The notes under the pieces are model-generated. The model had not been told where the DNA came from, made no database searches, and worked only from the letters and a program-made list of their open reading frames with translations. This document shows positions 40,011 to 49,281 of a stretch of 64,000 nucleotides of DNA, in pieces; position 1 is the first letter of the stretch, and each line of letters starts with the position of its first letter. Position numbers and translations under genes: made by a program. This DNA is from Ricordea florida (taxonomy: Eukaryota > Cnidaria > Anthozoa > Corallimorpharia > Ricordeidae): NCBI GenBank assembly GCA_949710005.1, contig OX453280.1:19687262-19751261 (forward strand). The letters run 5' to 3'.

Positions 40011-40403
40011 ATGGCAACAATAGCAATGATGGTTGGAGGAGCTATTTTGAATTCGACTACATTCGTTGGCGGATCATATCTTGCAAAATATCTATCAGGT
40101 GATAAAACAGATGCAGAACGAATACGACACGACAAGGCATTAGAAAAATATCAAAAAGATTATGCTACATATCAGGAAAAAAGACAGAATCTCATTGATT
40201 GGCACTCTCAACAGAAGGATGATAAATACCAGGCTTCAAAAAATATTTCTAATACCGATAAAGCTTTGAAATTGTATAGTCAAATGCATGAACCAAAATT
40301 CTCTGATTATTATAGACCCAGTGATAATCAAAAGAGGGGTGAAATGGTATATGTTGGTGGTGGTATGTTAGCATTGGGTTATGTAGCCAGTAAATTCTTT
40401 TAG
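40011..40403 (+). CDS. E2 130-residue membrane protein with charged middle
   Basis: Counterpart of the E1 product at 9529-9921: hydrophobic ends, charged middle with the EKYQ..YQEKRQ pattern, and the conserved EPKFSDYY..GEMVYVG block. Confidence 0.7.
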   Translation: MATIAMMVGGAILNSTTFVGGSYLAKYLSGDKTDAERIRHDKALEKYQKDYATYQEKRQNLIDWHSQQKDDKYQASKNISNTDKALKLYSQMHEPKFSDYYRPSDNQKRGEMVYVGGGMLALGYVASKFF

Positions 40404-40421
40404 GTAATTGTATGTGATTAG

Positions 40422-40438
40422 TTTAAAGATTTCTTACT
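40422..40438 (+). promoter_or_regulatory. Internal-class promoter-like box before E2 coiled-coil gene
   Basis: TTTAAAGATTTCTTACT, identical to the box at 39736, 15 bp before the ATG at 40454. Confidence 0.6.
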
Positions 40439-40453
40439 AATTGGTAAAAAATC

Positions 40454-41667
40454 ATGGCAGAAGGAGGAGATATACCAGATTTAGATCCAACTGAACTAAA
40501 TAAAAACAATTATGATGATGGTAATGGTAATGCAGATGGTACACTTTATTTGACCCCAATCGAAAAGACATCCACCACTCGCCTAAATTACCCTGGTTAT
40601 GATGAAGAAGAAACATCATTTAGTGAAACTGACCCCTTATTAGTTGCTAAATTTAGAGATCAAGATTATGCTTGGAATGAGATTGGACGTAAATTCCCTG
40701 AAGTTGATCCTGCTAAAGCTCCATTCACAGCTGGTCTAGATGAATATGATCAGGTGGAAGTTCGATTAAAAATAAAAGGAAGTAAGAAATACAATTTATT
40801 CACACTGGATGGTGAATTGAATGATGATTTACCACCTACCATAAAAAAAGCTCTGGGGGTTGATTCACCAACCTTGATTAAAAGAAATGCTGATCTAAAG
40901 TTACAATTGAATGCAAAAAATGAAGAAAATAAGGATTTAACTAATGCGTTAGATGGGTTAAGAGCAGTTGTAGAAACAGGTGAAAAGGAGATAGAACGTT
41001 ATGTTACAATTGATAGAAAAGAGTTGAGAGCTATAATTGAAAAACAACAAGCTTTCAATAGCTTTCAATAGCTTTCACTAACTATTTAGATGCAGCTGTT
41101 AAACAGAAGACTGATGCAAAAACAGAGGTTGGGAAACTTAAAAGTGAATTAAATCGATACAAAGATGAACTCGAAAAAAATAAGAATGGACTATCCAATT
41201 TAAAAAATCTGGAACAAAGTAATGATCGTTTACAATCTGAGGTTGATAAATTGAGAGAAGTGGTGGGAAAACAAATAATTTCCAATCAAGAACAAATAAG
41301 CGCTATAGAGAGACGAAATGATGAAATACTTAAAAATCTACCATTGAGAGATCGTATTAAGTTCATATTCAAAAAGTATGGTTTTACAGTCTTTGCAGTT
41401 GTGAGTGCAGTAGGTGTGGTTATTGGTGTTATAGTTTCTAATCTTTCAAAAGGTCTATCCACGTTAGGTAAAGGTGTTGGAAATGGTTTGAAAACGATTG
41501 GTAAGAAACTCAGTGAAATATTGCCTGGAATGGTTGGAGCTATCGTAAGCTTTCTATTCAAAACAGCGGGTGAGGTCATTGGATTTTTAGGTAAGAACGC
41601 TTGGTTGTTGATAATGGCTGTGGTTCTATATTTTGTAGAACAGTTTAAAAACAAGAAGAGGAGATAA
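40454..41667 (+). pseudogene. E2 coiled-coil membrane protein gene, broken
   Basis: Counterpart of the E1 406-residue gene (10882-12102). The acidic start, the coiled-coil region and the C-terminal membrane region with the GKGVGNGLKTIGKKL run are all recognisable. The gene is broken. Confidence 0.7.
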
Positions 41668-41677
41668 GTAAAAAATA

Positions 41678-42061
41678 ATGAATGAGACAACGTTTCTATC
41701 TATCACAATGTTAACCACTGAAACAAGAATTTATCTAGATCCACCCTTGACCAATGTAAAAGAGATACAAATGATAGATAGTTCCATGACTAATGCAACG
41801 TCTGACAATCCTTTATACTTAATGTGTGATCTTATAGAGTCAAAGTCTTCATATTACAATAGGATCCCACTTGGTGAAAATGTAGAACTTAACCCATCAC
41901 AACTATTAGCTGTTGTTCCTTCCAAAAAGTATCCATGTTTAAGAATCCCAGAAACTAAAAACCCTTTGAACTACTTTACTTTATGGATTTTAGATAAAAA
42001 CGGAACAAAATTAATCTCTAATACAGTGCGTATTCGTATCGATTTAAAGATTTCATGTTGA
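41678..42061 (+). CDS. E2 127-residue protein related to E1 210-residue protein
   Basis: It shares LSITMLTTETRIYLDPPL, the MCDLIESKSSYYN block and the LLAVVPSKKYP block with the E1 product at 14522-15154. It lies between the coiled-coil and glycine-rich genes, unlike in E1. A minor-capsid role is only a guess. Confidence 0.55.
   Translation: MNETTFLSITMLTTETRIYLDPPLTNVKEIQMIDSSMTNATSDNPLYLMCDLIESKSSYYNRIPLGENVELNPSQLLAVVPSKKYPCLRIPETKNPLNYFTLWILDKNGTKLISNTVRIRIDLKISC
42042..42058 (+). promoter_or_regulatory. Internal-class box before E2 glycine-rich gene
   Basis: ATTTAAAGATTTCATGT overlaps the end of the previous gene and lies 13 bp before the ATG at 42072. Confidence 0.45.
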
Positions 42062-42071
42062 GTAGTAAAAA

Positions 42072-42668
42072 ATGGATGACTACAATAGAATTTATCCACA
42101 AGTTCCCATGAATGGAGACTCGCTTAATTTCAGACTACAAAAATCATGTGAAGTACTACAAAATCTTGAGAAGGAAATTAAACATTATGAGGATGTTAGG
42201 AAAAAATACAATAGAGCAAGAGGAATATTTACTAAAATCAGTGTTGGTTGTGGGGTTTTTTCAGTTATCCTATCTGCAAGTGGATTGGGAACTTCTCTTA
42301 CTGGTTTTGGCGCTGTTGTTGGTATCCCATTAGGTGTTGTCGGTGGTGTTTGTGGGGGAATATCGGTTGGATTTGGTGCGGCTTCTAAAAGACTTTCACA
42401 TAAAGTTAGTAAACATGAACAGACTGTTTCTCTAGCAAAAGCAAAAGTAAACACCATTAACGACTTGGTTTCAAAGGCACTGAAAGATAACGTCATCTCC
42501 GAACAAGAATTTTCCATAATTTTAGCAGAGTTAGAAAAGTTTGAAAAACTAAAACTCGAAATCCGTCAAAAATTTAGGAGAGACACTGAAAAAAACTTAA
42601 ATATGTCTCAGATAAGGAGAGAGGTTCGTGCAGACATATTAAAGGAGCTAACCGTTCCCGCACATTAA
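42072..42668 (+). CDS. E2 198-residue glycine-rich hydrophobic protein
   Basis: Counterpart of the E1 product at 12141-12761, sharing the start (IYPQVP), the coiled coil, the glycine-rich hydrophobic core (GLGTSLTGFGAVVGIPLG) and the basic C-terminal helices. It supports the start chosen in E1. Confidence 0.7.
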   Translation: MDDYNRIYPQVPMNGDSLNFRLQKSCEVLQNLEKEIKHYEDVRKKYNRARGIFTKISVGCGVFSVILSASGLGTSLTGFGAVVGIPLGVVGGVCGGISVGFGAASKRLSHKVSKHEQTVSLAKAKVNTINDLVSKALKDNVISEQEFSIILAELEKFEKLKLEIRQKFRRDTEKNLNMSQIRREVRADILKELTVPAH

Positions 42669-43716
42669 AATTTTCATTTGAGGTTAATTCCTCGCGAAGC
42701 GAGGCCGAAGGCCGAGCGTAGCGAGGTTACTAATCGTGTCGGTTCCGGTCAGACCACGTGGCTCGCAAGCCCGAGTAAATCGAGCCGAGAGTTTTTATAT
42801 ATGTATATATATATATTTATATATATGTTTATATATATCTATATTTTAAAGGTGTCCGTTCGCAGGCCAGGTTACCTGGCAATAGTAACGCACTTGAGAA
42901 CTGCTGAATTTCCGCCATTATTCGGTGATGCCTTTTTGAAAGTAATGTAAATTTTGTGGAAACCGATTTCACTCGTCCTGGAAGTACATCCCAGCAAGGT
43001 GATCTCCAAGATATTCAAGAAATATTAGCACGAGATCGTCGCCGAGTAAGTTCGAATACCGTGAAAATCAACACGAGGAAAGCACGACTCAAAGCAGGGA
43101 TAGAGAAACGACAGCAGGGAGAATAACAACAGAAATCGCAGCCAAGACAACAACTGCTCGCTCCAGAAAAAGGCAAACGAAACAGCAGGGAAAAGGACCA
43201 GGAATTCAATCAAGTTAGTTTTGAATTTGAATGTGTTATTGATAGAAATACAGGACATGAGTGAACGATTACATAACGAAATATATTGGTGTACTACATT
43301 TAGCAAAACGACTTAGAAGGGACACCGAGTAAGAACGACTTCAACGATTGGAGATGTCTCTGGAAAATAATTCTATTAGTCTAAAACCGGAATCGGAAGA
43401 CGACCAACAGATTACAAGAGAATGTAAATAGGTATTTTTCATAATAAAACGATAGCGTTTCCAGTTTGAAGTAATTTCCAACACAGAGAGTTGCAGTTGT
43501 TATAGCAATCATTTATAACGATGTGATCTGATATCATTGCAACAGTGAAAATATTGTAAATTTTCTTGATCTAGCAGTTATGTTAAACATTTTCAACAGA
43601 ATGTATACCCTGTGTCACTATAAAGTACTGGTTCTGCAATATTATCAGTGATCAATGCGATCATTTTAAAATAAAGCAAATGTGATTACTGAATTCTGAG
43701 TAGTATTTCTCTTTGC
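42669..43716. other. Foreign block, left part: no gene recognised
   Basis: Directly after the E2 glycine-rich gene comes sequence of different composition: a GC-rich run with CTCGCGAAGCGAGGCCGAAG, an AT-rich tract at ~42795-42850, then ~850 bp of unclassified sequence. In E1 the corresponding spacer is only 116 bp, so this is inserted material. Confidence 0.6.
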
Positions 43717-43741
43717 TATATATATATATATATATATATAA
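43717..43741. repeat. TA microsatellite, first
   Basis: A (TA)n run immediately left of the ~105-bp segment that precedes each Penelope palindrome. Confidence 0.9.
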
Positions 43742-43838
43742 AAAACGGTTATAAAATGCCTCAGGCCAACAAAGAATGCCACTGCGTCAGGAGGATCAAT
43801 GAAGATTCACAGTCCAAGCCTCACCACAAAAATGAATT
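43742..43838 (+). repeat. Direct repeat flanking Penelope palindrome 1
   Basis: It starts AAAACGGTTATAAAATGCC and recurs almost identically at 47584-47681, again between a TA run and a palindrome. Confidence 0.8.
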
Positions 43839-43917
43839 TAAAAACGTTAGATAAAGCAAGGACGGACAACTTCTGACGATAAAAAAGTTAAAAAGTTAAA
43901 AATGTAATAGAAAAAAC

Positions 43918-43941
43918 GTTTCGGTCTTAGACCTTCGTCAG
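43918..43941 (-). ncRNA. Hammerhead-ribozyme-like core, arm 1
   Basis: On the minus strand: CTGACGA, stem II GGTC-TAA-GACC, then GAAAC. This fits the CUGANGA...GAAA hammerhead consensus. Penelope-like elements are known to carry hammerhead motifs. Stem I is not convincing by eye. Confidence 0.6.
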
Positions 43942-44525
43942 TTACAGGAGAAAAAGGACGGAAACTAAGTTTAAATACAGTTACAGTGTGGGAGATTACA
44001 TACCGGAATGAAAAATACTATCGTGCTATTAATACATCGTGATTAATACAATACAGGGGAAAAAATGCAAAACGAGAAATACAATGCTGTACTATAAATT
44101 ACGTCATACATGGTGATAATTAATAGACCAAACGAAAAAGATACAATACTGTGCATAAATTACATTATAAAGCGTGATAATTGCAGAACTAGGTTAAATT
44201 CAACCTAAAAACTAAAATAGTTAAAATAGATAAAACGGACTCTTGCAATGCGGTAAATATTACGGGAAAACTAGTTTACAAAGATATGCAGAAGAAACCT
44301 ACGTTTACGCTGGGCAGGGTTAATAACAAAATCCCAAATCGAGGCCTTTGGAGCATTAAAGGGTTGACAAACAACAAAATCCCTGGAGGGGCCCTTAAAC
44401 AATAAGTTGTAATAAGATCCCAGGCAGGGCCTTTGAGCATACCTAACACCCAAAGAGCTGGCAAAATCCAAGGAAGGGCTTTTGGACTGCTTTATGGCGC
44501 AAACGCATATTTACACAAGAGAAAG

Positions 44526-45701
44526 TTAATTATAACAAATTCTGTTTTTGGAGTGAAATTCTTTTCTTTTATTTAAGCCATGGGGAGCCATAGAAAACAG
44601 TTGAGCACTCCAATAAGCCTCTTTCGTAATTAAAAACCTATCGATCTCGTCTAAGTCATTAGGGGCCTGCACCTGATCAATGCATTGGAATTCAAAATCA
44701 TCCAAGGAGTGTGGAATTTTATTGAAATGTACTGCTACCTCACAAGTGGTTTTGTTTGTGAGCATAGCAGACTTGTGGTTACGAAACCTAACCCGAAAAT
44801 CGGTGGTAGTTGATCCTACGTACTGTAAACGACATTTCTTGCAGGAAACTAAATAGATCACGTTTTTAGAATCACAAGAAAGCCTTGAATGAATGGTGTA
44901 TTTTCTGCACGTTCTAAAACTTAGAAATGATTTAGATTCAACAAAGAAATTTCGACAGAGATCGCATCTATTTCTTTCACATTTAAAGCAGCCATTGTTT
45001 GGCTGAATTGTTTGTCCCTCATCGGGGGTTTTAAAACGAGATGGTGCTAATAATTCTTTCAGGTTTTTTGTTCTACGAAAAGATGGTATGATAGAGCCTT
45101 GAGGGAAAAGTTCTTTCAATTTAGGGTTGGATTGCAAAATCAACAAATGCTTTCTAATTATGCTACTCACATTAGGCAAGTTAGGATTAAATGTGAGAAC
45201 AAATGGAAATAATTTCCTCGATTGTTTTCCGCGTTGCCGTAGTAAATCAATCCTAGAAATGGTGGAGGCTTTGGAGAATTGATCGTCAACTAATTTTGGG
45301 GGATAACCCTGATTAACAAGATAACCTTTGTACTCAACTGTTCTCTCGGCAAGGAAAGTTTCTTCAGAGCAATTTCTCTTCAATCTAGTCGCTACTCCAA
45401 AAGGAATAGCCTTGAAGACATGCTTGGGATGGCAGCTAGAGGGTGGAAGGTATAAATGGCTATCTGTAGGTTTAGAATAAACATCAGTTCTAATAAACCC
45501 TTCCACAAGATGTAAAGTAAGATCAAGTACGTGAAGCTCACGTTCAGAAAAAACTAACTCGAATTTAATAGTAGGGTATAGAGAATTGATATAATCAGTA
45601 AATTGATGTAAGGCAGGAAGGCCTTGCTGCCAAAGATCAAAGACATCGTCACGATAACGCCACCACAAGGATGGCTTTATCGGACCGGAAAATAAAGCCA
45701 T
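44526..45701 (-). CDS. Penelope-like RT-end/GIY-YIG ORF, left arm
   Basis: 391 codons open. It begins inside the reverse transcriptase at the catalytic box (WWRYRDD, residues 13-19), so the fingers and palm start are absent (5' truncation, common in this class). The thumb region follows, then a Cys cluster (C238, C241, C246, C249) and a GIY-YIG nuclease domain (VIYLVSCKKCRLQYVGST, 281-298, then R..RxRNHK). The first residues come from the palindrome centre and are not native. The frame is near-identical to the right-arm copy. Confidence 0.85.
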   Translation of the reverse strand: MALFSGPIKPSLWWRYRDDVFDLWQQGLPALHQFTDYINSLYPTIKFELVFSERELHVLDLTLHLVEGFIRTDVYSKPTDSHLYLPPSSCHPKHVFKAIPFGVATRLKRNCSEETFLAERTVEYKGYLVNQGYPPKLVDDQFSKASTISRIDLLRQRGKQSRKLFPFVLTFNPNLPNVSSIIRKHLLILQSNPKLKELFPQGSIIPSFRRTKNLKELLAPSRFKTPDEGQTIQPNNGCFKCERNRCDLCRNFFVESKSFLSFRTCRKYTIHSRLSCDSKNVIYLVSCKKCRLQYVGSTTTDFRVRFRNHKSAMLTNKTTCEVAVHFNKIPHSLDDFEFQCIDQVQAPNDLDEIDRFLITKEAYWSAQLFSMAPHGLNKRKEFHSKNRICYN

Positions 45702-46846
45702 CCTTGTGGTGGCGTTATCGTGACGATGTCTTTGATCTTTGGCAGCAAGGCCTTCCTGCCTTACATCAATTTACTGATTATATCAATTCTCTATACCCTA
45801 CTATTAAATTCGAGTTAGTTTTTTCTGAACGTGAGCTTCACGTACTTGATCTTACTTTACATCTTGTGGAAGGGTTTATTAGAACTGATGTTTATTCTAA
45901 ACCTACAGATAGCCATTTATACCTTCCACCCTCTAGCTGCCATCCCAAGCATGTCTTCAAGGCTATTCCTTTTGGAGTAGCGACTAGATTGAAGAGAAAT
46001 TGCTCTGAAGAAACTTTCCTTGCCGAGAGAACAGTTGAGTACAAAGGTTATCTTGTTAATCAGGGTTATCCCCCAAAATTAGTTGACGATCAATTCTCCA
46101 AAGCCTCCACCATTTCTAGGATTGATTTACTACGGCAACGCGGAAAACAATCGAGGAAATTATTTCCATTTGTTCTCACATTTAATCCTAACTTGCCTAA
46201 TGTGAGTAGCATAATTAGAAAGCATTTGTTGATTTTGCAATCCAACCCTAAATTGAAAGAACTTTTCCCTCAAGGCTCTATCATACCATCTTTTCGTAGA
46301 ACAAAAAACCTGAAAGAATTATTAGCACCATCTCGTTTTAAAACCCCCGATGAGGGACAAACAATTCAGCCAAACAATGGCTGCTTTAAATGTGAAAGAA
46401 ATAGATGCGATCTCTGTCGAAATTTCTTTGTTGAATCTAAATCATTTCTAAGTTTTAGAACGTGCAGAAAATACACCATTCATTCAAGGCTTTCTTGTGA
46501 TTCTAAAAACGTGATCTATTTAGTTTCCTGCAAGAAATGTCGTTTACAGTACGTAGGATCAACTACCACCGATTTTCGGGTTAGGTTTCGTAACCACAAG
46601 TCTGCTATGCTCCCAAACAAAACCACTTGTGAGGTAGCAGTACATTTCAATAAAATTCCACACTCCTTGGATGATTTTGAATTCCAATGCATTGATCAGG
46701 TGCAGGCCCCTAATGACTTAGACGAGATCGATAGGTTTTTAATTACGAAAGAGGCTTATTGGAGTGCTCAACTGTTTTCTATGGCTCCCCATGGCTTAAA
46801 TAAAAGAAAAGAATTTCACTCCAAAAACAGAATTTGTTATAATTAA
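45671..46846 (+). CDS. Penelope-like RT-end/GIY-YIG ORF, right arm
   Basis: Inverted partner of the frame at 44526-45701, with the same YRDD, Cys cluster and GIY-YIG signatures; only one internal residue change (MLPN versus MLTN) is seen by eye. The two frames overlap by 31 bp across the palindrome centre. Near-identity of arms means a very recent origin or an assembly foldback. Confidence 0.85.
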   Translation: MALSDRKIKPSLWWRYRDDVFDLWQQGLPALHQFTDYINSLYPTIKFELVFSERELHVLDLTLHLVEGFIRTDVYSKPTDSHLYLPPSSCHPKHVFKAIPFGVATRLKRNCSEETFLAERTVEYKGYLVNQGYPPKLVDDQFSKASTISRIDLLRQRGKQSRKLFPFVLTFNPNLPNVSSIIRKHLLILQSNPKLKELFPQGSIIPSFRRTKNLKELLAPSRFKTPDEGQTIQPNNGCFKCERNRCDLCRNFFVESKSFLSFRTCRKYTIHSRLSCDSKNVIYLVSCKKCRLQYVGSTTTDFRVRFRNHKSAMLPNKTTCEVAVHFNKIPHSLDDFEFQCIDQVQAPNDLDEIDRFLITKEAYWSAQLFSMAPHGLNKRKEFHSKNRICYN

Positions 46847-47430
46847 CTTTCTCTTGTGTAAATATGCGTTTGCGCCATAAAGCAGTCCAAAAGCCCTTCC
46901 TTGGATTTTGCCAGCTCTTTGGGTGTTAGGTATGCTCAAAGGCCCTGCCTGGGATCTTATTACAACTTATTGTTTAAGGGCCCCTCCAGGGATTTTGTTG
47001 TTTGTCAACCCTTTAATGCTCCAAAGGCCTCGATTTGGGATTTTGTTATTAACCCTGTCCAGCGTAAACGTAGGTTTCTTCTGCATATCTTTGTAAACTA
47101 GTTTTCCCGTAATATTTACCGCATTGCAAGAGTCCGTTTTATCTATTTTAACTATTTTAGTTTTTAGGTTGAATTTAACCTAGTTCTGCAATTATCACGC
47201 TTTATAATGTAATTTATGCACAGTATTGTATCTTTTTCGTTTGGTCTATTAATTATCACCATGTATGACGTAATTTATAGTACAGCATTGTATTTCTCGT
47301 TTTGCATTTTTTCCCCTGTATTGTATTAATCACGATGTATTAATAGCACGATAGTATTTTTCATTCCGGTATGTAATCTCCCACACTGTAACTGTATTTA
47401 AACTTAGTTTCCGTCCTTTTTCTCCTGTAA

Positions 47431-47454
47431 CTGACGAAGGTCTAAGACCGAAAC
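47431..47454 (+). ncRNA. Hammerhead-ribozyme-like core, arm 2
   Basis: Same CTGACGA / GGTC-TAA-GACC / GAAAC core as arm 1, on the plus strand. A downstream CGTC could close a short stem III (ACG/CGT) with a long loop. Confidence 0.6.
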
Positions 47455-47527
47455 GTTTTTTCTATTACATTTTTAACTTTTTAACTTTTTTATCGTCAGA
47501 AGTTGTCCGTCCTTGCTTTATCTAACG

Positions 47528-47532
<5 letters not shown>

Positions 47533-47583
<51 letters not shown>
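47533..47583. repeat. TA microsatellite, second
   Basis: A (TA)n run between palindrome 1 and the second copy of the flanking segment. Confidence 0.95.
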
Positions 47584-47588
<5 letters not shown>

Positions 47589-47681
47589 CGGTTATAAAAT
47601 GCCTCAAGCCAACAAAGAATGCCACTGCGTCAGGAGGATCAATGAAGATTCACAGTCCAAGCCTCACCACAAAAATGAATT
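47584..47681 (+). repeat. Direct repeat flanking Penelope palindrome 2
   Basis: Near copy of 43742-43838 in the same orientation. Confidence 0.8.
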
Positions 47682-47757
47682 TAAAAACGTTTGAAAAAGC
47701 AAGGACGGACAACTTCTGACGATAAAAAAGTAAAAAGTTAAAAATTTAATAGAAAAC

Positions 47758-47781
47758 GTTTCGGTCTTAGACCTTCGTCAG
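47758..47781 (-). ncRNA. Hammerhead-ribozyme-like core, arm 3
   Basis: Identical core to arms 1 and 2, minus strand. Confidence 0.6.
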
Positions 47782-49134
47782 TTACAGGAGAAAAAGGACG
47801 GAAACTAAGTTTAAATACGGTTACAGTGTGGGAGATTACATACCGAAATGAAAAATACTATCGTGCTATTAATACATCGTGATTAATACAATACAGGGAA
47901 AAAAATGCAAAACGAGAAATACAATGCTGTACTATAAATTACGTCATACAGGGTGATAATTAATAGACCAAACGAAAAAGATACAATGCTGTGCATAAAT
48001 TACATTATAAAGCGGGATAATTGCAGAACTAGGTTAAATTCAACCTAAAAACTAAAATAGTTAAAATAGATAAAACGGACTCTTGCAATGCGGTAAATAT
48101 TACGGGAAAACTAGTTTACAAAGATATGCAGAAGAAACCTACGTTTACGCTGGACAGGGTTAATAACAAAATCCCAAATCGAGGCCTTTGGAGCATTAAA
48201 GGGTTGACAAACAACAAAATCCCTGGAGGGGCCCTTAAACAATAAGCTGTAATAAGATCCCAGGCAGGGCCTTTGAGCATACCTAACACCCAAAGAGCTG
48301 GCAAAATCCAAGGAAGGGCTTTTGGACTGCTTTATGGCGCAAACGCATATTTACACAAGAGAAAGTTAATTATAACAAATTCTGTTTTTGGAGTGAAATT
48401 CTTTTCTTTTATTTAGAAGAAAACAGTTATAAAAGAAACATAGAAAACAGTTGAGCACTCCATTGGAGTGCTCAACTGTTTTCTATGGCTCCCCATGGCT
48501 TAAATAAAAGAAAAGAATTTCACTCCAAAAACAGAATTTGTTATAATTAACTTTCTCTTGTGTAAATATGCGTTTGCGCCATAAAGCAGTCCAAAAGCCC
48601 TTCCTTGGATTTTGCCAGCTCTTTGGGTGTTAGGTATGCTCAAAGGCCCTGCCTGGGATCTTATTACAGCTTATTGTTTAAGGGCCCCTCCAGGGATTTT
48701 GTTGTTTGTCAACCCTTTAATGCTCCAAAGGCCTCGATTTGGGATTTTGTTATTAACCCTGTCCAGCGTAAACGTAGGTTTCTTCTGCATATCTTTGTAA
48801 ACTAGTTTTCCCGTAATATTTACCGCATTGCAAGAGTCCGTTTTATCTATTTTAACTATTTTAGTTTTTAGGTTGAATTTAACCTAGTTCTGCAATTATC
48901 CCGCTTTATAATGTAATTTATGCACAGCATTGTATCTTTTTCGTTTGGTCTATTAATTATCACCCTGTATGACGTAATTTATAGTACAGCATTGTATTTC
49001 TCGTTTTGCATTTTTTTCCCTGTATTGTATTAATCACGATGTATTAATAGCACGATAGTATTTTTCATTTCGGTATGTAATCTCCCACACTGTAACCGTA
49101 TTTAAACTTAGTTTCCGTCCTTTTTCTCCTGTAA

Positions 49135-49158
49135 CTGACGAAGGTCTAAGACCGAAAC
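49135..49158 (+). ncRNA. Hammerhead-ribozyme-like core, arm 4
   Basis: Identical core to the other arms, plus strand. Confidence 0.6.
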
Positions 49159-49228
49159 GTTTTCTATTAAATTTTTAACTTTTTACTTTTTTATCGTCAG
49201 AAGTTGTCCGTCCTTGCTTTTTCAAACG

Positions 49229-49233
<5 letters not shown>

Positions 49234-49274
<41 letters not shown>
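49234..49274. repeat. TA microsatellite, third
   Basis: A (TA)n run closing the Penelope block on the right, grading into ATGTATGTATT. Confidence 0.9.

Positions 49275-49281
<7 letters not shown>

Larger units (their letters stand above)
43839..47532. mobile_element. Penelope-like element pair, inverted head-to-head (palindrome 1)
   Basis: Two ~1.84-kb arms (43839-45680 and 45694-47532) are inverted copies meeting at a 13-bp centre (TCGGACCGGAAAA). Each arm is a 5'-truncated Penelope-like retroelement: the end of the reverse transcriptase, a GIY-YIG nuclease domain, a 3' region and a hammerhead-like core. The arms differ at only a few positions. Variants such as CGTTAGATAAAGC occur in both arms but not in palindrome 2. 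Confidence 0.85.
47682..49233. mobile_element. Penelope-like element pair, inverted (palindrome 2, 3' parts only)
   Basis: Two ~770-bp arms of the Penelope-like 3' region meet near 48462 (GAGCACTCCATTGGAGTGCTC). They hold only the last few codons of the ORF and the 3' region with a hammerhead-like core. The arms share variants absent from palindrome 1 (TTGAAAAAGC; AAAGCGGGATAA; ACAGGGTGATAA). The left arm has a short filler at ~48416-48440. Confidence 0.8.

Noticed and set aside
46901-47101. 66-codon frames (MDFASSLGVRYAQ..) repeated four times in the Penelope block
   Set aside because: They lie in the 3' region after the main frame and recur only because the sequence is repeated; no sign of a separate gene.
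43839-47532. Palindrome dismissed outright as an assembly error
   Set aside because: Long near-perfect inverted pairs can be foldback artefacts, but arm-specific differences, a 13-bp centre, a second independent palindrome and the known inverted arrangements of Penelope-like elements make a real structure plausible; kept as a feature with that caveat.
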